In this document: positions 1 through 8,603 of the stretch, piece by piece
Layout of the letters: every line of letters starts with the position of its first letter
Numbering within the stretch: the first letter of the stretch is position 1
Assembly (NCBI RefSeq): GCF_030409325.1
Contig: NZ_JAUFPR010000003.1
Location: forward strand, 248,001 to 312,000
Length of the DNA stretch: 64,000 bases
DNA from: Mucilaginibacter aquaedulcis
GTDB lineage: Bacteria; Bacteroidota; Bacteroidia; Sphingobacteriales; Sphingobacteriaceae
Direction of reading: 5' to 3'
The notes under the pieces: model-generated
Told to the model about the DNA's origin: nothing
What the model saw: the letters and a program-made list of their open reading frames with translations, nothing else
The model's database searches: none
Program-made: the position numbers and the translations under genes

Positions 1-257
1 ACCTCATAGGTAATTTTACCATTACGGTCACTTTCGGCTGTAAGTTCTTTACCACCTCGCTGGTATTTCACATAACCATTAGGCGAAATACTGCGGATAG
101 CCGTTCCCTCATCATTAAAATAAGTTTGACCCACATATTCAATTTTTACCGTAACCCCATTACCATTTTCCATAATGGTAGTATGACGTTGCCCAAAGCG
201 GCAAGCACTTATTAATGCTACTAAAGCAACGGCAGCAAAAAATGTTAGTTTTTTCAT
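1..257 (-). CDS. Small lipoprotein of unknown function (3' end outside window)
   Basis: An ATG at 255-257 opens a minus-strand frame that stays open to the window edge, giving about 85 residues. The protein begins MKKLTFFAAVALVALISAC, a short positive N-terminus, hydrophobic core and lipobox (LISAC), so it should be a lipid-anchored envelope protein. The rest is polar and mentions no domain I recognise (segments such as VKIEYVGQTYFNDEGTAI and YVKYQRGGKELTAES suggest a beta-rich fold). It lies downstream of the SusC/SusD genes on the same strand but behind a terminator, so it is probably a separate transcript. Function unknown; the C-terminus cannot be seen. Confidence 0.7.
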   Translation of the reverse strand, partial: MKKLTFFAAVALVALISACRFGQRHTTIMENGNGVTVKIEYVGQTYFNDEGTAIRSISPNGYVKYQRGGKELTAESDRNGKITYE

Positions 258-428
258 GGTATATTTTTTTAGCGTAAGTGATTCTATACAAATATATACA
301 AAACACAGTACTATACAATACATAGTACTAATATTTATCATTATTTAAGAACTTGTAAAAAACTATTCGGAAAAAAAGCTATCATGACCATAGCATCCCC
401 CTTATCCACCAAACCAGAGGGCACAAAA

Positions 429-460
429 AAGGCCGGTGCTTCTGACGAAACACCGGCCTT
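429..460 (-). terminator. Rho-independent terminator after susD-like gene
   Basis: A perfect 10-bp stem (aaggccggtg, 429-438, with caccggcctt, 451-460) encloses a 12-base loop. Read on the minus strand it is followed by a run of T (complement of 424-430). It lies 21 bases beyond the SusD-like stop codon and separates that gene from the lipoprotein gene at the window start. Confidence 0.85.
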
Positions 461-480
461 CTATTTTACCTGGCAATTAA

Positions 481-2001
481 TTAAAAGCCAGGGTTGTTTG
501 GTAACAATTTAGGATTAACATCTGTTTCAACCTTTGGTAAAGGGAATAACAGTTGTTTTTCTGTAAATGTAGCGCCGTAAACAGTTTTGTGACCTACAAA
601 GTTATCCCATGCACCAGTAACGTCATTGTGTACTTTACGGGTACGCAGCATATCAAACCACATTTTGTTCTCGAAGCAAAGCTCGTAGTAACGTTGGATC
701 CAAACTTCCTGCTCAAACGCATCAACACTTAAAGTGCCTATAGGAGCAAGTTTTGCTCTTGCACGGATAGCGTTTACATAAGCAATAGCATTTGCGTTCG
801 GGCCGTTTTCTGCACGGTTTGATGCTTCGGCATACATTAAGTATACATCAGCCAAACGGTAAACGGTGTAGTTCAAATCTGATTTTGCAGTGGTGGTTAC
901 CGCGTTTACATCAAACCATTTGTAAATGTAGTGGTTTTTGAACTGTACCGTTGTACCTGGTACTTTTGAGCTTGGGTAACTGGTGTAAAAGAATTGTCTT
1001 TCAGCTACGCGCTTATCGCCTGCCGGGTACGAAGCAATGAACTGATCTGTTGGCCAAACTGAACCGTACTCATCAGAGTATTTAGATATACCTGAGAAGT
1101 TAGGAATAGTATATGGGGTAAGGTTATTGTTAATATTAACGCTTGCCGCATATTGTACCTGCAAAATAAACTCCCCTGTGTTTTTGTTTGCAGGGTTGAT
1201 CATATCAGTATATTCAGGGAACAGGGTATAACCACCATTCTGAATTACAGCAAGGGAACGTTTTGCTGATTCTGCATAATTTGCAGCACCACCGTTTATA
1301 GCAGCACCTGCATAAGTTAAGTAAACATCGGCAAGTATTGACTCAACAGCACCCATTGATACTTTACCTGTAGCATCTTTCCATGGCAGGGTTGATTTTT
1401 CGGCAGCAAGCAAATCAGGGATGATCACCTCATCATAAATTTGTTTTGCCGGAACACGTGAAACCTGCAGGTTCAGATCCTTTGGTGGTTCAATGATTTT
1501 AGGAACAGCACCGTACATACGTACCAGGAAGAAGTAGTACAATGCACGCATAGTACGGGCTTCGGCTACCATGTTGTTTTTAGCCTCATCAGTTAAACCG
1601 GCCGCATTAATAAGCGGAATCCTTTGAATAGCCAGGTTGGTTGCGCCTATACCGAGGTACATTTGCTGCCACCAGGTATCAACGAAAAACGATGTATTGC
1701 TGTAAATAAGTGTTTGAAAGTTTACGAAACCGGTTTGGCCCAAATCGCTGTTTGCTTTACCGGTCATAAACTCCATGAGGTCCCAGGTGCTACCACCGTA
1801 TGAGCCCGGCTGGCCTGCCACCAAACCATTAAAGTTTTGATAAGCACCATTGGCAAATGCACGTGCTACCTTAGCACTTGAAAGGTCGGCATCAGGCGTC
1901 AGTACAGATTTCGGATGCTCCTCCAAAAACTTTTTGCATGACGAGCATGAAAGTACAAGGCAGGTTGCTACTAATATATTTTTTAATGTTTTCATTTTCA
2001 T
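481..2001 (-). CDS. SusD/RagB family nutrient-binding outer-membrane lipoprotein
   Basis: A 506-residue surface lipoprotein that, in this family, caps a SusC channel and binds the glycan or other nutrient before import. The N-terminus has a signal peptide ending in LSCSSC with Cys22 as the lipidated residue, followed by KKFLEEHPKS, the classical start of mature SusD proteins. The middle carries the TPR-like helices (for example EARTMRALYYFFLVRMYGAV) and the C-terminal part has the family signature YRLADVYLMYAEASNRAENG, followed by AIAYVNAIRARA and WIQRYYELCFENKMWFDMLR. Length is normal. It lies 70 bases downstream of the SusC gene on the same strand and ends at a strong terminator, so it is the last gene of the unit. 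The substrate cannot be read from the sequence. Confidence 0.95.
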   Translation of the reverse strand: MKMKTLKNILVATCLVLSCSSCKKFLEEHPKSVLTPDADLSSAKVARAFANGAYQNFNGLVAGQPGSYGGSTWDLMEFMTGKANSDLGQTGFVNFQTLIYSNTSFFVDTWWQQMYLGIGATNLAIQRIPLINAAGLTDEAKNNMVAEARTMRALYYFFLVRMYGAVPKIIEPPKDLNLQVSRVPAKQIYDEVIIPDLLAAEKSTLPWKDATGKVSMGAVESILADVYLTYAGAAINGGAANYAESAKRSLAVIQNGGYTLFPEYTDMINPANKNTGEFILQVQYAASVNINNNLTPYTIPNFSGISKYSDEYGSVWPTDQFIASYPAGDKRVAERQFFYTSYPSSKVPGTTVQFKNHYIYKWFDVNAVTTTAKSDLNYTVYRLADVYLMYAEASNRAENGPNANAIAYVNAIRARAKLAPIGTLSVDAFEQEVWIQRYYELCFENKMWFDMLRTRKVHNDVTGAWDNFVGHKTVYGATFTEKQLLFPLPKVETDVNPKLLPNNPGF

Positions 2002-2071
2002 TTGATTTTAGGTGGTTGTTATTAAATCCGTCGCTACTATTTTTCTATCAGTCTTAATCATACCACAAGTT

Positions 2072-5000
2072 TTAAAATCCTACCTGCACACCTAAGTTCC
2101 ACACACGCGGACGAGGGTTAGCAAAGAAGTCAATATTCTGTGAGAACGCAGGGTTTGAACCATATGAGTTATTAAAGGTATCAACCTCAGGGTCATAACC
2201 AGTATAATTGGTAATAACAAATAAGTTCTGAACGCTTGCGTAGATACGGAAACGGCTAACATGCATGCTTTGCAGTGCAGAAGCTGGTAAAGAGTAGCCT
2301 AAGATAAAGTTTTGACCGCGAACAAATGAACCATCTTCAACCCACCAGGTATCAAAGTGTGAATCCTGTGCATATTTGTAGTTACGCACTTGAGAGATCA
2401 TGGTGTTTTGGTTGCTTGGAGTCCAGCCATTCAATACAGTTTTTAAGCTGTTTGAAATAGTTTGCCTGTCTTCGCTTGAGTGCTTAAAGTTAGCTGCAGT
2501 GTTTACGCCTTGTACAAAACGGATATCAAATGAAAAATCCCAGTTTTTGTATTTCATGGTACTGTTAAAGTTACCAGTCCATTTCGGGTTTGAACGACCG
2601 ATGATGCTATAGTAGTTGCTACCGTCAGGGTTATAGATGTATTTCCTGTCACCTGCTTTTAAACCATGTTTAGCAGCTTCAGCAACGTCGGCAGCATTGT
2701 CCCCATAGGTACCTACACGGGTCATACCGTAGAATGAACCGATTGGAGCACCCACACGAATCACGTAGTTTTGACCCAGGAAGTTTGGACCAGGGAATAT
2801 ATCAGCGCCGCCATCATTCAGTTTAAGCACTTTATTTTTGTTAGCTGCAAAAATGTAGCTGGTTGACCACTCAAAGTTTGAGGTTTTAACGTTCACTGTA
2901 TTCAGGTTTAACTCCACACCTGAGTTTCTTACTGAACCTACGTTTTTATAAACGTTAGCAGTAGTAAAACCGGCGGTATATGGAATAGGTGCCTGTAATA
3001 ACAAGTCGGTAGTAGTACGTTGGTAGTAATCCGCATCTAAATTAACACGGCCACCAAATAAACCTAACTCAATACCACCATCAATCTGGCGGGTTCTTTC
3101 CCATTTCAGATCAGGGTTACCGATATAGTTTGGCAACAAAGAAATCGCTGTTTGACCATTTTGCGCAGTTTGGCCTGTGCTATACTGTGCCAATGATTTG
3201 TAGTTACCAATTTCCTGGTTACCGGTGTAACCAAAGCTGGCCCTTACTTTCAAGTTAGATACAGTTTGGCTGTTTTTCAGGAAATCTTCCTGAGATACGC
3301 GCCATGCAGCACCTACTGATGGGAAGAAAGAGAATTTATGATTTTCAGCCGGTCTTGATGAGCCGTCATAACGACCTGTAGCAGTGAATAAATACTTCTC
3401 GTCGATATTGTAATTGATACGACCGTAGTATGAATTCAATGAACCAGGATAAAGAGCACCTGGAGTGTTTGGAACTTCGTCAGATGTTGATGAACTTCTA
3501 ACAGAACCTGCACCTAAGTTATTGAATTGAAAAAAGTCGTCGATAAAGTTTTGACTTTCTACAAAAGCTCTTTCATACGTTGAACGGTTAAATGAAATAC
3601 CTGCTAATGCAGTTAATCTTTGGTGATCATTGATCTTATGATTCCAGGTTAAGTAGTTTTCAGTTTGCCAGAAAATTGTGGTAGCTGTAGTTATGTTAGC
3701 TACACCACCCTGGTCAGCAGACATGTGCTGTAAACCTAAACCTGAATAAAAGTTATTCTTTTGTGCAGAAAGATTGTAACCGAAATCTGTTTTGAAATCA
3801 AGTTCTTTTGAAATCTTGAACTGAGCATAAAAGTTACCTAATACCTGTAAAGTGTTATTAAGTGTATAACGCTCGTTTGAAGTTTGAACAGGGTTTGGAG
3901 CACCTTCTAAACCGGCTATATCGTAGTTACCAGCCCAGGTTCCGTCAGGGTATTTAACAGGAACAATTGGCACTTCCTCACTTACCGCACGAGGTACGTT
4001 CAAACCACCGTTACCATCAGATACCAAACGCTGGCGGCTGAAGATACCGTTAAGGCTACCACCTACTTTTAACCATTTTTTAACATCGTTATCCATGGTC
4101 ATTTTCACGGTATAACGTTTAAAGTTTGAAGTAGGAGTTAAACCTTCCTGATTCAGATAACCTAATGATAAGCTGTATACTGAATTTTCAGAACCACCCT
4201 GAATATTTAACTGATGGCTTTGAGAGAAAGATGGTTTGTATGTTTCTTTTTCCCAGTTGGTATCATACAATGGGTTATCGTTGGCATCAAACAACCGAGG
4301 GAAGTTTATATGATTTAACGCAGCAGCCGGTTGTTGAACAACGCCATTAGGATCAAATTTTGCACCATTGGCAAATGACTGATTGTAAATCTGTATAAAT
4401 TCCTTAGAGTTTAATGTTGGTACGCTTCTGTAAAGCTGGCTGATGTTACCGTTACCTTCGTAACTAACAGTAGCAGGGCCTTTACGACCACGTTTGGTAG
4501 TTACCATGATTACACCGTTGGCACCACGTACACCGTAGATAGCTGTTGATGACGCGTCTTTCAATACCTCGATAGATGCAACATCATTCGGGTTGATCGA
4601 GTTAGGGTCAACACCAACCACACCGTCAACTACATAAATAGGGTCAACGTTTGAGTTAACGGAACCGATACCTCTGATACGAACCTTAGCTGCAGCACCC
4701 GGCGCGTTGCTGTTAACGCTTACGTCAACACCGGCAACTTTACCTTGTAATGCCTGCGAAAGGTTTGGTACTGGTTTGTCTAACAATTGCTCGGCCTTTA
4801 CGGTAGCAACAGAACCGGTAAGGTCAGATTTTCTGGCAGTACCGTAACCGATTACCACAACCTCGTTCAAGGCGCTTTGGGTTTCTTTTAACTGAACATT
4901 AATAATCGTTCTGCCGCCTACGTTTACTTCCTGTGTAGCAAAACCTGTGTATGAGAACACCAAGGTTGCGTTGGCATTAGTTAAATTCAAAATATAATTA

Positions 5001-5170
5001 CCGGAAGCGTCGGTTTGTGTACCAGCCGTGGTACCTTTAACTCTAACGCTTACTGAGGGCAAAGGCAGGTTGTCTGACGAACCGGTAACCTTTCCGCTAA
5101 TTTTAAGCTGGGCCATTACCTGTAATGATAATAGCGAAAACAGGATTGAGTAGATAAGTTTTTTCTTCAT
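2072..5170 (-). CDS. SusC/RagA family TonB-linked outer-membrane transporter
   Basis: A 1032-residue TonB-dependent channel partner of the adjacent SusD-like protein. In order: signal peptide (1-20, cut after VMA), a carboxypeptidase-regulatory-like beta domain (about 23-95, ISGKVTGSSDNLPLPSVSV), a linker with the SusC signature ALNEVVVIGYGTARKSDLTG, a plug domain (about 115-225, including RIRGIGSVNSNVDPIYVVDG and YGVRGANGVIMVTT), then the 22-strand barrel ending in WNLGVQVGF with a terminal Phe. There is no N-terminal secretin/STN domain, so it is not expected to signal to a FecR partner. The 211-base gap to the upstream glycosidase contains a promoter candidate of its own, so it may be transcribed both with and independently of that gene. 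Confidence 0.96.
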   Translation of the reverse strand: MKKKLIYSILFSLLSLQVMAQLKISGKVTGSSDNLPLPSVSVRVKGTTAGTQTDASGNYILNLTNANATLVFSYTGFATQEVNVGGRTIINVQLKETQSALNEVVVIGYGTARKSDLTGSVATVKAEQLLDKPVPNLSQALQGKVAGVDVSVNSNAPGAAAKVRIRGIGSVNSNVDPIYVVDGVVGVDPNSINPNDVASIEVLKDASSTAIYGVRGANGVIMVTTKRGRKGPATVSYEGNGNISQLYRSVPTLNSKEFIQIYNQSFANGAKFDPNGVVQQPAAALNHINFPRLFDANDNPLYDTNWEKETYKPSFSQSHQLNIQGGSENSVYSLSLGYLNQEGLTPTSNFKRYTVKMTMDNDVKKWLKVGGSLNGIFSRQRLVSDGNGGLNVPRAVSEEVPIVPVKYPDGTWAGNYDIAGLEGAPNPVQTSNERYTLNNTLQVLGNFYAQFKISKELDFKTDFGYNLSAQKNNFYSGLGLQHMSADQGGVANITTATTIFWQTENYLTWNHKINDHQRLTALAGISFNRSTYERAFVESQNFIDDFFQFNNLGAGSVRSSSTSDEVPNTPGALYPGSLNSYYGRINYNIDEKYLFTATGRYDGSSRPAENHKFSFFPSVGAAWRVSQEDFLKNSQTVSNLKVRASFGYTGNQEIGNYKSLAQYSTGQTAQNGQTAISLLPNYIGNPDLKWERTRQIDGGIELGLFGGRVNLDADYYQRTTTDLLLQAPIPYTAGFTTANVYKNVGSVRNSGVELNLNTVNVKTSNFEWSTSYIFAANKNKVLKLNDGGADIFPGPNFLGQNYVIRVGAPIGSFYGMTRVGTYGDNAADVAEAAKHGLKAGDRKYIYNPDGSNYYSIIGRSNPKWTGNFNSTMKYKNWDFSFDIRFVQGVNTAANFKHSSEDRQTISNSLKTVLNGWTPSNQNTMISQVRNYKYAQDSHFDTWWVEDGSFVRGQNFILGYSLPASALQSMHVSRFRIYASVQNLFVITNYTGYDPEVDTFNNSYGSNPAFSQNIDFFANPRPRVWNLGVQVGF

Positions 5171-5233
5171 AACATTAATTTAAAAATGGGAATTGATCTT
5201 AATAGAATATCACCAGGGATATTTGTAACCAAC

Positions 5234-5264
5234 CAAAACTATTAAGGCGGGCGTTGGTAGAAAA
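5234..5264 (-). promoter_or_regulatory. Candidate Bacteroidota promoter for susC-like gene
   Basis: On the minus strand the sequence TAGTTTTG (5234-5241) fits the Bacteroidota -7 consensus TAnnTTTG. A TTTT at 5261-5264, 19 bases upstream, is a weak -33 element. The predicted start of transcription gives a leader of roughly 55 bases. Upstream lie a GTTCTTT/AAAGAAC hairpin (5277-5293) and outer GGCGGG/CCCGCC arms (5246-5251, 5297-5302) of unknown meaning. Confidence 0.4.
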
Positions 5265-5381
5265 TGGTACCGGAATGTTCTTTAAAAAAGAACAAACCCG
5301 CCCACGCTACCTGCATGGTATTATTGTTTTTCATGAAATTTATTTTTAAGTACTGGTTTTTAAGTTTATTTAATCCGTAGT

Positions 5382-6680
5382 CTATTTATTGTTAATAGCC
5401 CATTGTTTTAAAACTGTTATTGCGTCAAACAAAACACCTGCTTCGCCTCTGAAATCGCCCGAACCTTTGGGTGCTCCGGTTTGTACATCATACCATTCGT
5501 AAAAGCCTTTATTGGCAATTGCGCGGTCAATCATCGGCTTTAATTCGGCTTGCGCCTCTTTTACAAAGCCATTGGCAATCAGGGCGCTGGTCATACGCCC
5601 GCCAAACCATGTCCAGTCGCCGCTATTTTGGTAGAGGTACGGATGCATGTTTGGAAATTGTTCTTTTGGATATGGCGGATAAACTGTGATACCGATGGTA
5701 GCATGTTTTTCCTTTGCTGCTGCGGTCAGCATCTGCCTGTTTATCTCTTTAACCTCGGCATTGGTATTAAAGCCGGCCAGTATGGCGCATATAGATCCGC
5801 CGGTGTATAGAATTTCCTGTTCGTTAAAGTCTTTGGAGAAAGGGCTGCCGTTCAAATAAATATGCGGTACGTATTTTTGGGCTGAAGGCATCCACAGGTA
5901 TTTGCGTACATTGGTTTTAATGCCGGCGGCTACCGTATTCCAGTTTTCTTTCGGTTTATAATTTGCGGCGCTCATGGCCAAAAAGTCATGAATAGCCATT
6001 ACATACATGGCGTTATCATAAATATCAATGGCCCATTTGGTTTTATCATTGATGGCCACTCCCCACCCTGTTTCTGGCTGAACATCGCCCCAGTCAATAG
6101 TAGTTGCTCCGGTAACCAGGTTGTATTTGGCCGACCATCTGTCTTTTCGGATATAGCTCAGGGCATCTTCCATTCTTTGCAGAACCGTTTTAGCACCTAC
6201 CACCTCATTTAAGATCGTACTGTCGCCCGTTACGTCAATATATTTTTTAACCGCCTGTATCAATGACGATTCCTGATCGGTTTCAACTGTGTTTTTGTGT
6301 GCTGCCCAACCTGGCAATAAGCTCGAATAACGATATTTATAACCAACGCCTGCTTTAGCGCTGTCAACCAGGCCATCAACAATATTGCCGTCGGCTCCCT
6401 GAATTTTAAAAAACATCAGGAGCATTTCTTTAACTTTTTCTTTGGGATGTACCTGCAATGATCCTTTTATGAACGTGTTGCAATCACGGATCCAGACCTC
6501 ACTGTATGAGGTACCTGCAGAAAAACCGGAGAGTAGTTTTAAAGCCTTAGCCTGTATAGTATCTAAACTTTTATCGGCGAGGATAGATTGAGCCAAAACA
6601 GCCTTATCATTCACCTGCGCATTCGCGTTCAGATAAAATAGCCAGAAGAATATAGAAACACTTAGTAAACGTATCTTCAT
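5382..6680 (-). CDS. Secreted six-hairpin (alpha/alpha)6 glycosidase-like enzyme
   Basis: A 432-residue exported protein with a signal peptide cut after NANA. The sequence is typical of (alpha/alpha)6 toroid glycoside hydrolases: YSEVWIRDCNTFIKG near residue 60, HKNTVETDQESS near 130, TTIDWGDVQPETGWG near 195, IDIYDNAMYVMAIHDFL near 220, and the late motifs NSGDWTWFGGRM and GSGDFRGEAGVL. I cannot assign a CAZy family; the acidic residues in IRDCN, ETDQES and GDW are the obvious candidates for catalysis. It is the first gene of a minus-strand unit with SusC and SusD genes downstream, so the likely job is cleavage of the oligosaccharide taken up by that pair. A canonical promoter lies about 90 bases upstream of the ATG. 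Confidence 0.75.
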   Translation of the reverse strand: MKIRLLSVSIFFWLFYLNANAQVNDKAVLAQSILADKSLDTIQAKALKLLSGFSAGTSYSEVWIRDCNTFIKGSLQVHPKEKVKEMLLMFFKIQGADGNIVDGLVDSAKAGVGYKYRYSSLLPGWAAHKNTVETDQESSLIQAVKKYIDVTGDSTILNEVVGAKTVLQRMEDALSYIRKDRWSAKYNLVTGATTIDWGDVQPETGWGVAINDKTKWAIDIYDNAMYVMAIHDFLAMSAANYKPKENWNTVAAGIKTNVRKYLWMPSAQKYVPHIYLNGSPFSKDFNEQEILYTGGSICAILAGFNTNAEVKEINRQMLTAAAKEKHATIGITVYPPYPKEQFPNMHPYLYQNSGDWTWFGGRMTSALIANGFVKEAQAELKPMIDRAIANKGFYEWYDVQTGAPKGSGDFRGEAGVLFDAITVLKQWAINNK

Positions 6681-6768
6681 GCAGGATAATTAAGGATGTA
6701 AGGCCAAAACACATCTTTAACAGATAAAAAATGGGCTTTGTAAAAAATTGGTTACAGTTTTATATGTA

Positions 6769-6799
6769 CAAACATACATACATTACTGGTATTTCCAAA
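6769..6799 (-). promoter_or_regulatory. Bacteroidota promoter for the glycosidase-susC-susD unit
   Basis: On the minus strand TTTG (6796-6799), exactly 19 bases, then TATGTTTG (6769-6776). This matches the known Bacteroidota housekeeping promoter TTTG-N19-TAnnTTTG at every defined base. Transcription would start near 6762, giving a leader of about 80 bases before the ATG at 6680. Confidence 0.65.
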
Positions 6800-6963
6800 C
6801 TTTTTTGAATTAAAATACAGTTAAATTTTCAGCTGGTTTAATAATTAATTTATGCTTGGCGACTAAAGGTAAATCATTTGTTACATATAGTAGTATAAAA
6901 ATTTAAACTTAATCGATTAAGGAGTACCGATTTAACTTAGAGATTAATTTCTATAGGCGTATG

Positions 6964-6999
6964 ATATGTCTTTTCATATAATTATATGAAAAGACATAT
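6964..6999. repeat. Perfect 36-bp palindrome
   Basis: The arm atatgtcttttcatataa (6964-6981) is followed immediately by its exact reverse complement (6982-6999) with no spacer. It sits about 165 bases upstream of the -33 element of the glycosidase promoter. It could be an operator for a dimeric regulator, a cruciform-forming element or the relic of a small mobile element; no T-run follows on either strand, so it does not look like a terminator. Confidence 0.8.
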
Positions 7000-7319
7000 A
7001 TTGAACAGTGTAAAACGATTTACTTTAAACCAAATTAACGCTCCGAAAACCATGAGTTAATATTCATAAAAACTTCATGATTAAAGCCGAGTAAATAATT
7101 GTGTTTTTGGAGCCTTTTTGAGTGATTTTAACGGAATGGGGCAAATTTCCGGTCAACGGCAGTGTGAAAACCGTGTCTGTTTTATGAAAATCAGAGAGAG
7201 AATGTACAATTGGATAACGGCTCTAAATTACAATTAGTAATGCAAACCCATACCTATGGAAGCAACTTTTTGGGGGTATAAAACGGCTTACCACATTTAT
7301 TCAAAACGTTAATGATTTG

Positions 7320-7697
7320 TTATAACAAACCTTTACGGCTGCTCACTAAATGCTGGCGATGTTGTTTACCCCATTTTTGCAGCGCATCTATCACCTGACC
7401 TAATGATCCGCTATAGGGGGTGAGTTCGTAAATGATGGTTATCGGCTCGGCCTGGAAAACCTTGCGTTCCACAAATTCATTTAACTCCAGTTCTTTGAGC
7501 TCTTTCGATAATATCTTAGGAGTAATATCGCCCAATGTTCTTTGAAGATCATTAAACCGTTTGGGTCCGGTTGAAAGCGCCACGATAAGCGGAAGCTTCC
7601 ACTTACCGTTTAAAACATAAAGCGCGTCTTTTACCGCATTAACGTGAGCGTTGCAGGTTTCGGGGGTATGTATTGCGGGATCTCTGTCTGTCAGCAT
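7320..7697 (-). CDS. HxlR-family winged-helix transcriptional regulator
   Basis: About 125 residues with the HxlR hallmarks: an N-terminal Cys (PETCNAHVNAVKDAL), the ALYVLNGKWKLPLIVAL helix, GPKRFNDLQRTLGDITPKILSKELKEL as the recognition region and a winged segment FQAEPITIIYELTPYSGSL. These regulators are small dimers that often sense redox-active or reactive carbonyl compounds through the N-terminal Cys. I start it at the ATG at 7697 (MLTDRD); an upstream in-frame TTG would add 22 residues that do not look like protein. It lies downstream of a siderophore-interacting reductase and an AraC gene on the same strand, so the three may be co-transcribed. Target unknown. Confidence 0.85.
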   Translation of the reverse strand: MLTDRDPAIHTPETCNAHVNAVKDALYVLNGKWKLPLIVALSTGPKRFNDLQRTLGDITPKILSKELKELELNEFVERKVFQAEPITIIYELTPYSGSLGQVIDALQKWGKQHRQHLVSSRKGLL

Positions 7698-7815
7698 GAT
7701 ATTTACTCTACTATTCAAAAGGGCGCCGCTATCTTTTAAATAGCAGTATCCTTTTGATAGCAAATATATCCTGGTTCAGTAATAAAACGAATATATTAAG
7801 TGAATAATGGCCTGG

Positions 7816-8526
7816 CTATGACCAAAAGCCTTGCACCTTAATTTGGCCCGATGGGTATCCCTGGTTCCTGAGCAGCTTGCGCAGCTGTGTAACCATCGTG
7901 TTATTACCTGCCAGGTAAAAAACGGTATTTTCCAAACTGTAATGCTGGTTAAGCACCCATTCCATTAAACTATGATGCCCGTAGATGTCACCTCGGGCAA
8001 CCGGTTCAAGCGGCGACCAAAAGTATTCGTGAAAAAGCTTTCGGTGATGCTCGTTATCAATAATGAGCCCTCCGGAGAAACGTGTATTTGGCAGTACCAT
8101 TTTTTGCAGTGCCAGCAAATGTCCCATGCTGCTTTCGTCGCCCAAGGCAACAACTGCAGATGTGGCTACTGGTTTATGATGGGTTGAGCCTATATTAAGA
8201 TAGCTTACCGTTTCGCCTTTTTCAAGCATCCTTGCCCATTTGCTGCCGGCACCTTCATGTGCAGCATCGATATAAATAGTACAGGTTTGGGTTTCGGCGT
8301 CCCAGCCCGATGGGGTGTAATCCCTGAAAGTTAAATCGCCGACCTTAAATTTTATATAGGGTATCTCGTTCCAATTGGCAATATCGGCAAAGGGCATATG
8401 AAGATCTATTTCAATAATTGTTGAGGGCTCCCAATACCTCACCTCCAGTACCCGGGCAGGTTGCAGCCGGTTTTCAAACAACATCCCGGCTTTTTTCTTT
8501 AATTTTTTAAAAGTGGATATTTCCAT
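7816..8526 (-). CDS. Siderophore-interacting protein (FAD ferric-siderophore reductase family)
   Basis: A protein of about 236 residues of the SIP family, cytoplasmic flavoproteins that use NAD(P)H to reduce ferric siderophores and release iron. Visible motifs are the FAD-binding RDYTPSGWD (near residue 85), the MLEKGETVSYLNIGS segment, GDESSMGHLLAL (nicotinamide-domain entry), YLAGNNTMV and the C-terminal QIKVQGFWS, which matches the GYW/GFW ending usual for the family. I prefer the ATG at 8526 because the longer frame would begin with TTG. It lies 78 bases downstream of an AraC-family gene on the same strand, which is a likely activator. The siderophore receptor at 11.4-13.9 kb may supply its substrate. 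Confidence 0.88.
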   Translation of the reverse strand: MEISTFKKLKKKAGMLFENRLQPARVLEVRYWEPSTIIEIDLHMPFADIANWNEIPYIKFKVGDLTFRDYTPSGWDAETQTCTIYIDAAHEGAGSKWARMLEKGETVSYLNIGSTHHKPVATSAVVALGDESSMGHLLALQKMVLPNTRFSGGLIIDNEHHRKLFHEYFWSPLEPVARGDIYGHHSLMEWVLNQHYSLENTVFYLAGNNTMVTQLRKLLRNQGYPSGQIKVQGFWS

Positions 8527-8603
8527 GTGTATTATTTTTTTAATACACAAAGAAACAGGGACTTGAGCCCGATAACAATAACAAGCTCGTGGTAATGATT
8601 GGA

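Larger units (their letters stand above)
6681..7319. other. Long gene-free, AT-rich intergenic region
   Basis: About 640 bases without a convincing coding frame, between the glycosidase gene and the HxlR regulator gene, both on the minus strand. It holds the glycosidase promoter (6769-6799) and a perfect 36-bp palindrome (6964-6999). I see nothing recognisable in 7000-7319 beyond AT-rich DNA. The length suggests a regulatory region for the polysaccharide-type operon. Confidence 0.6.
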
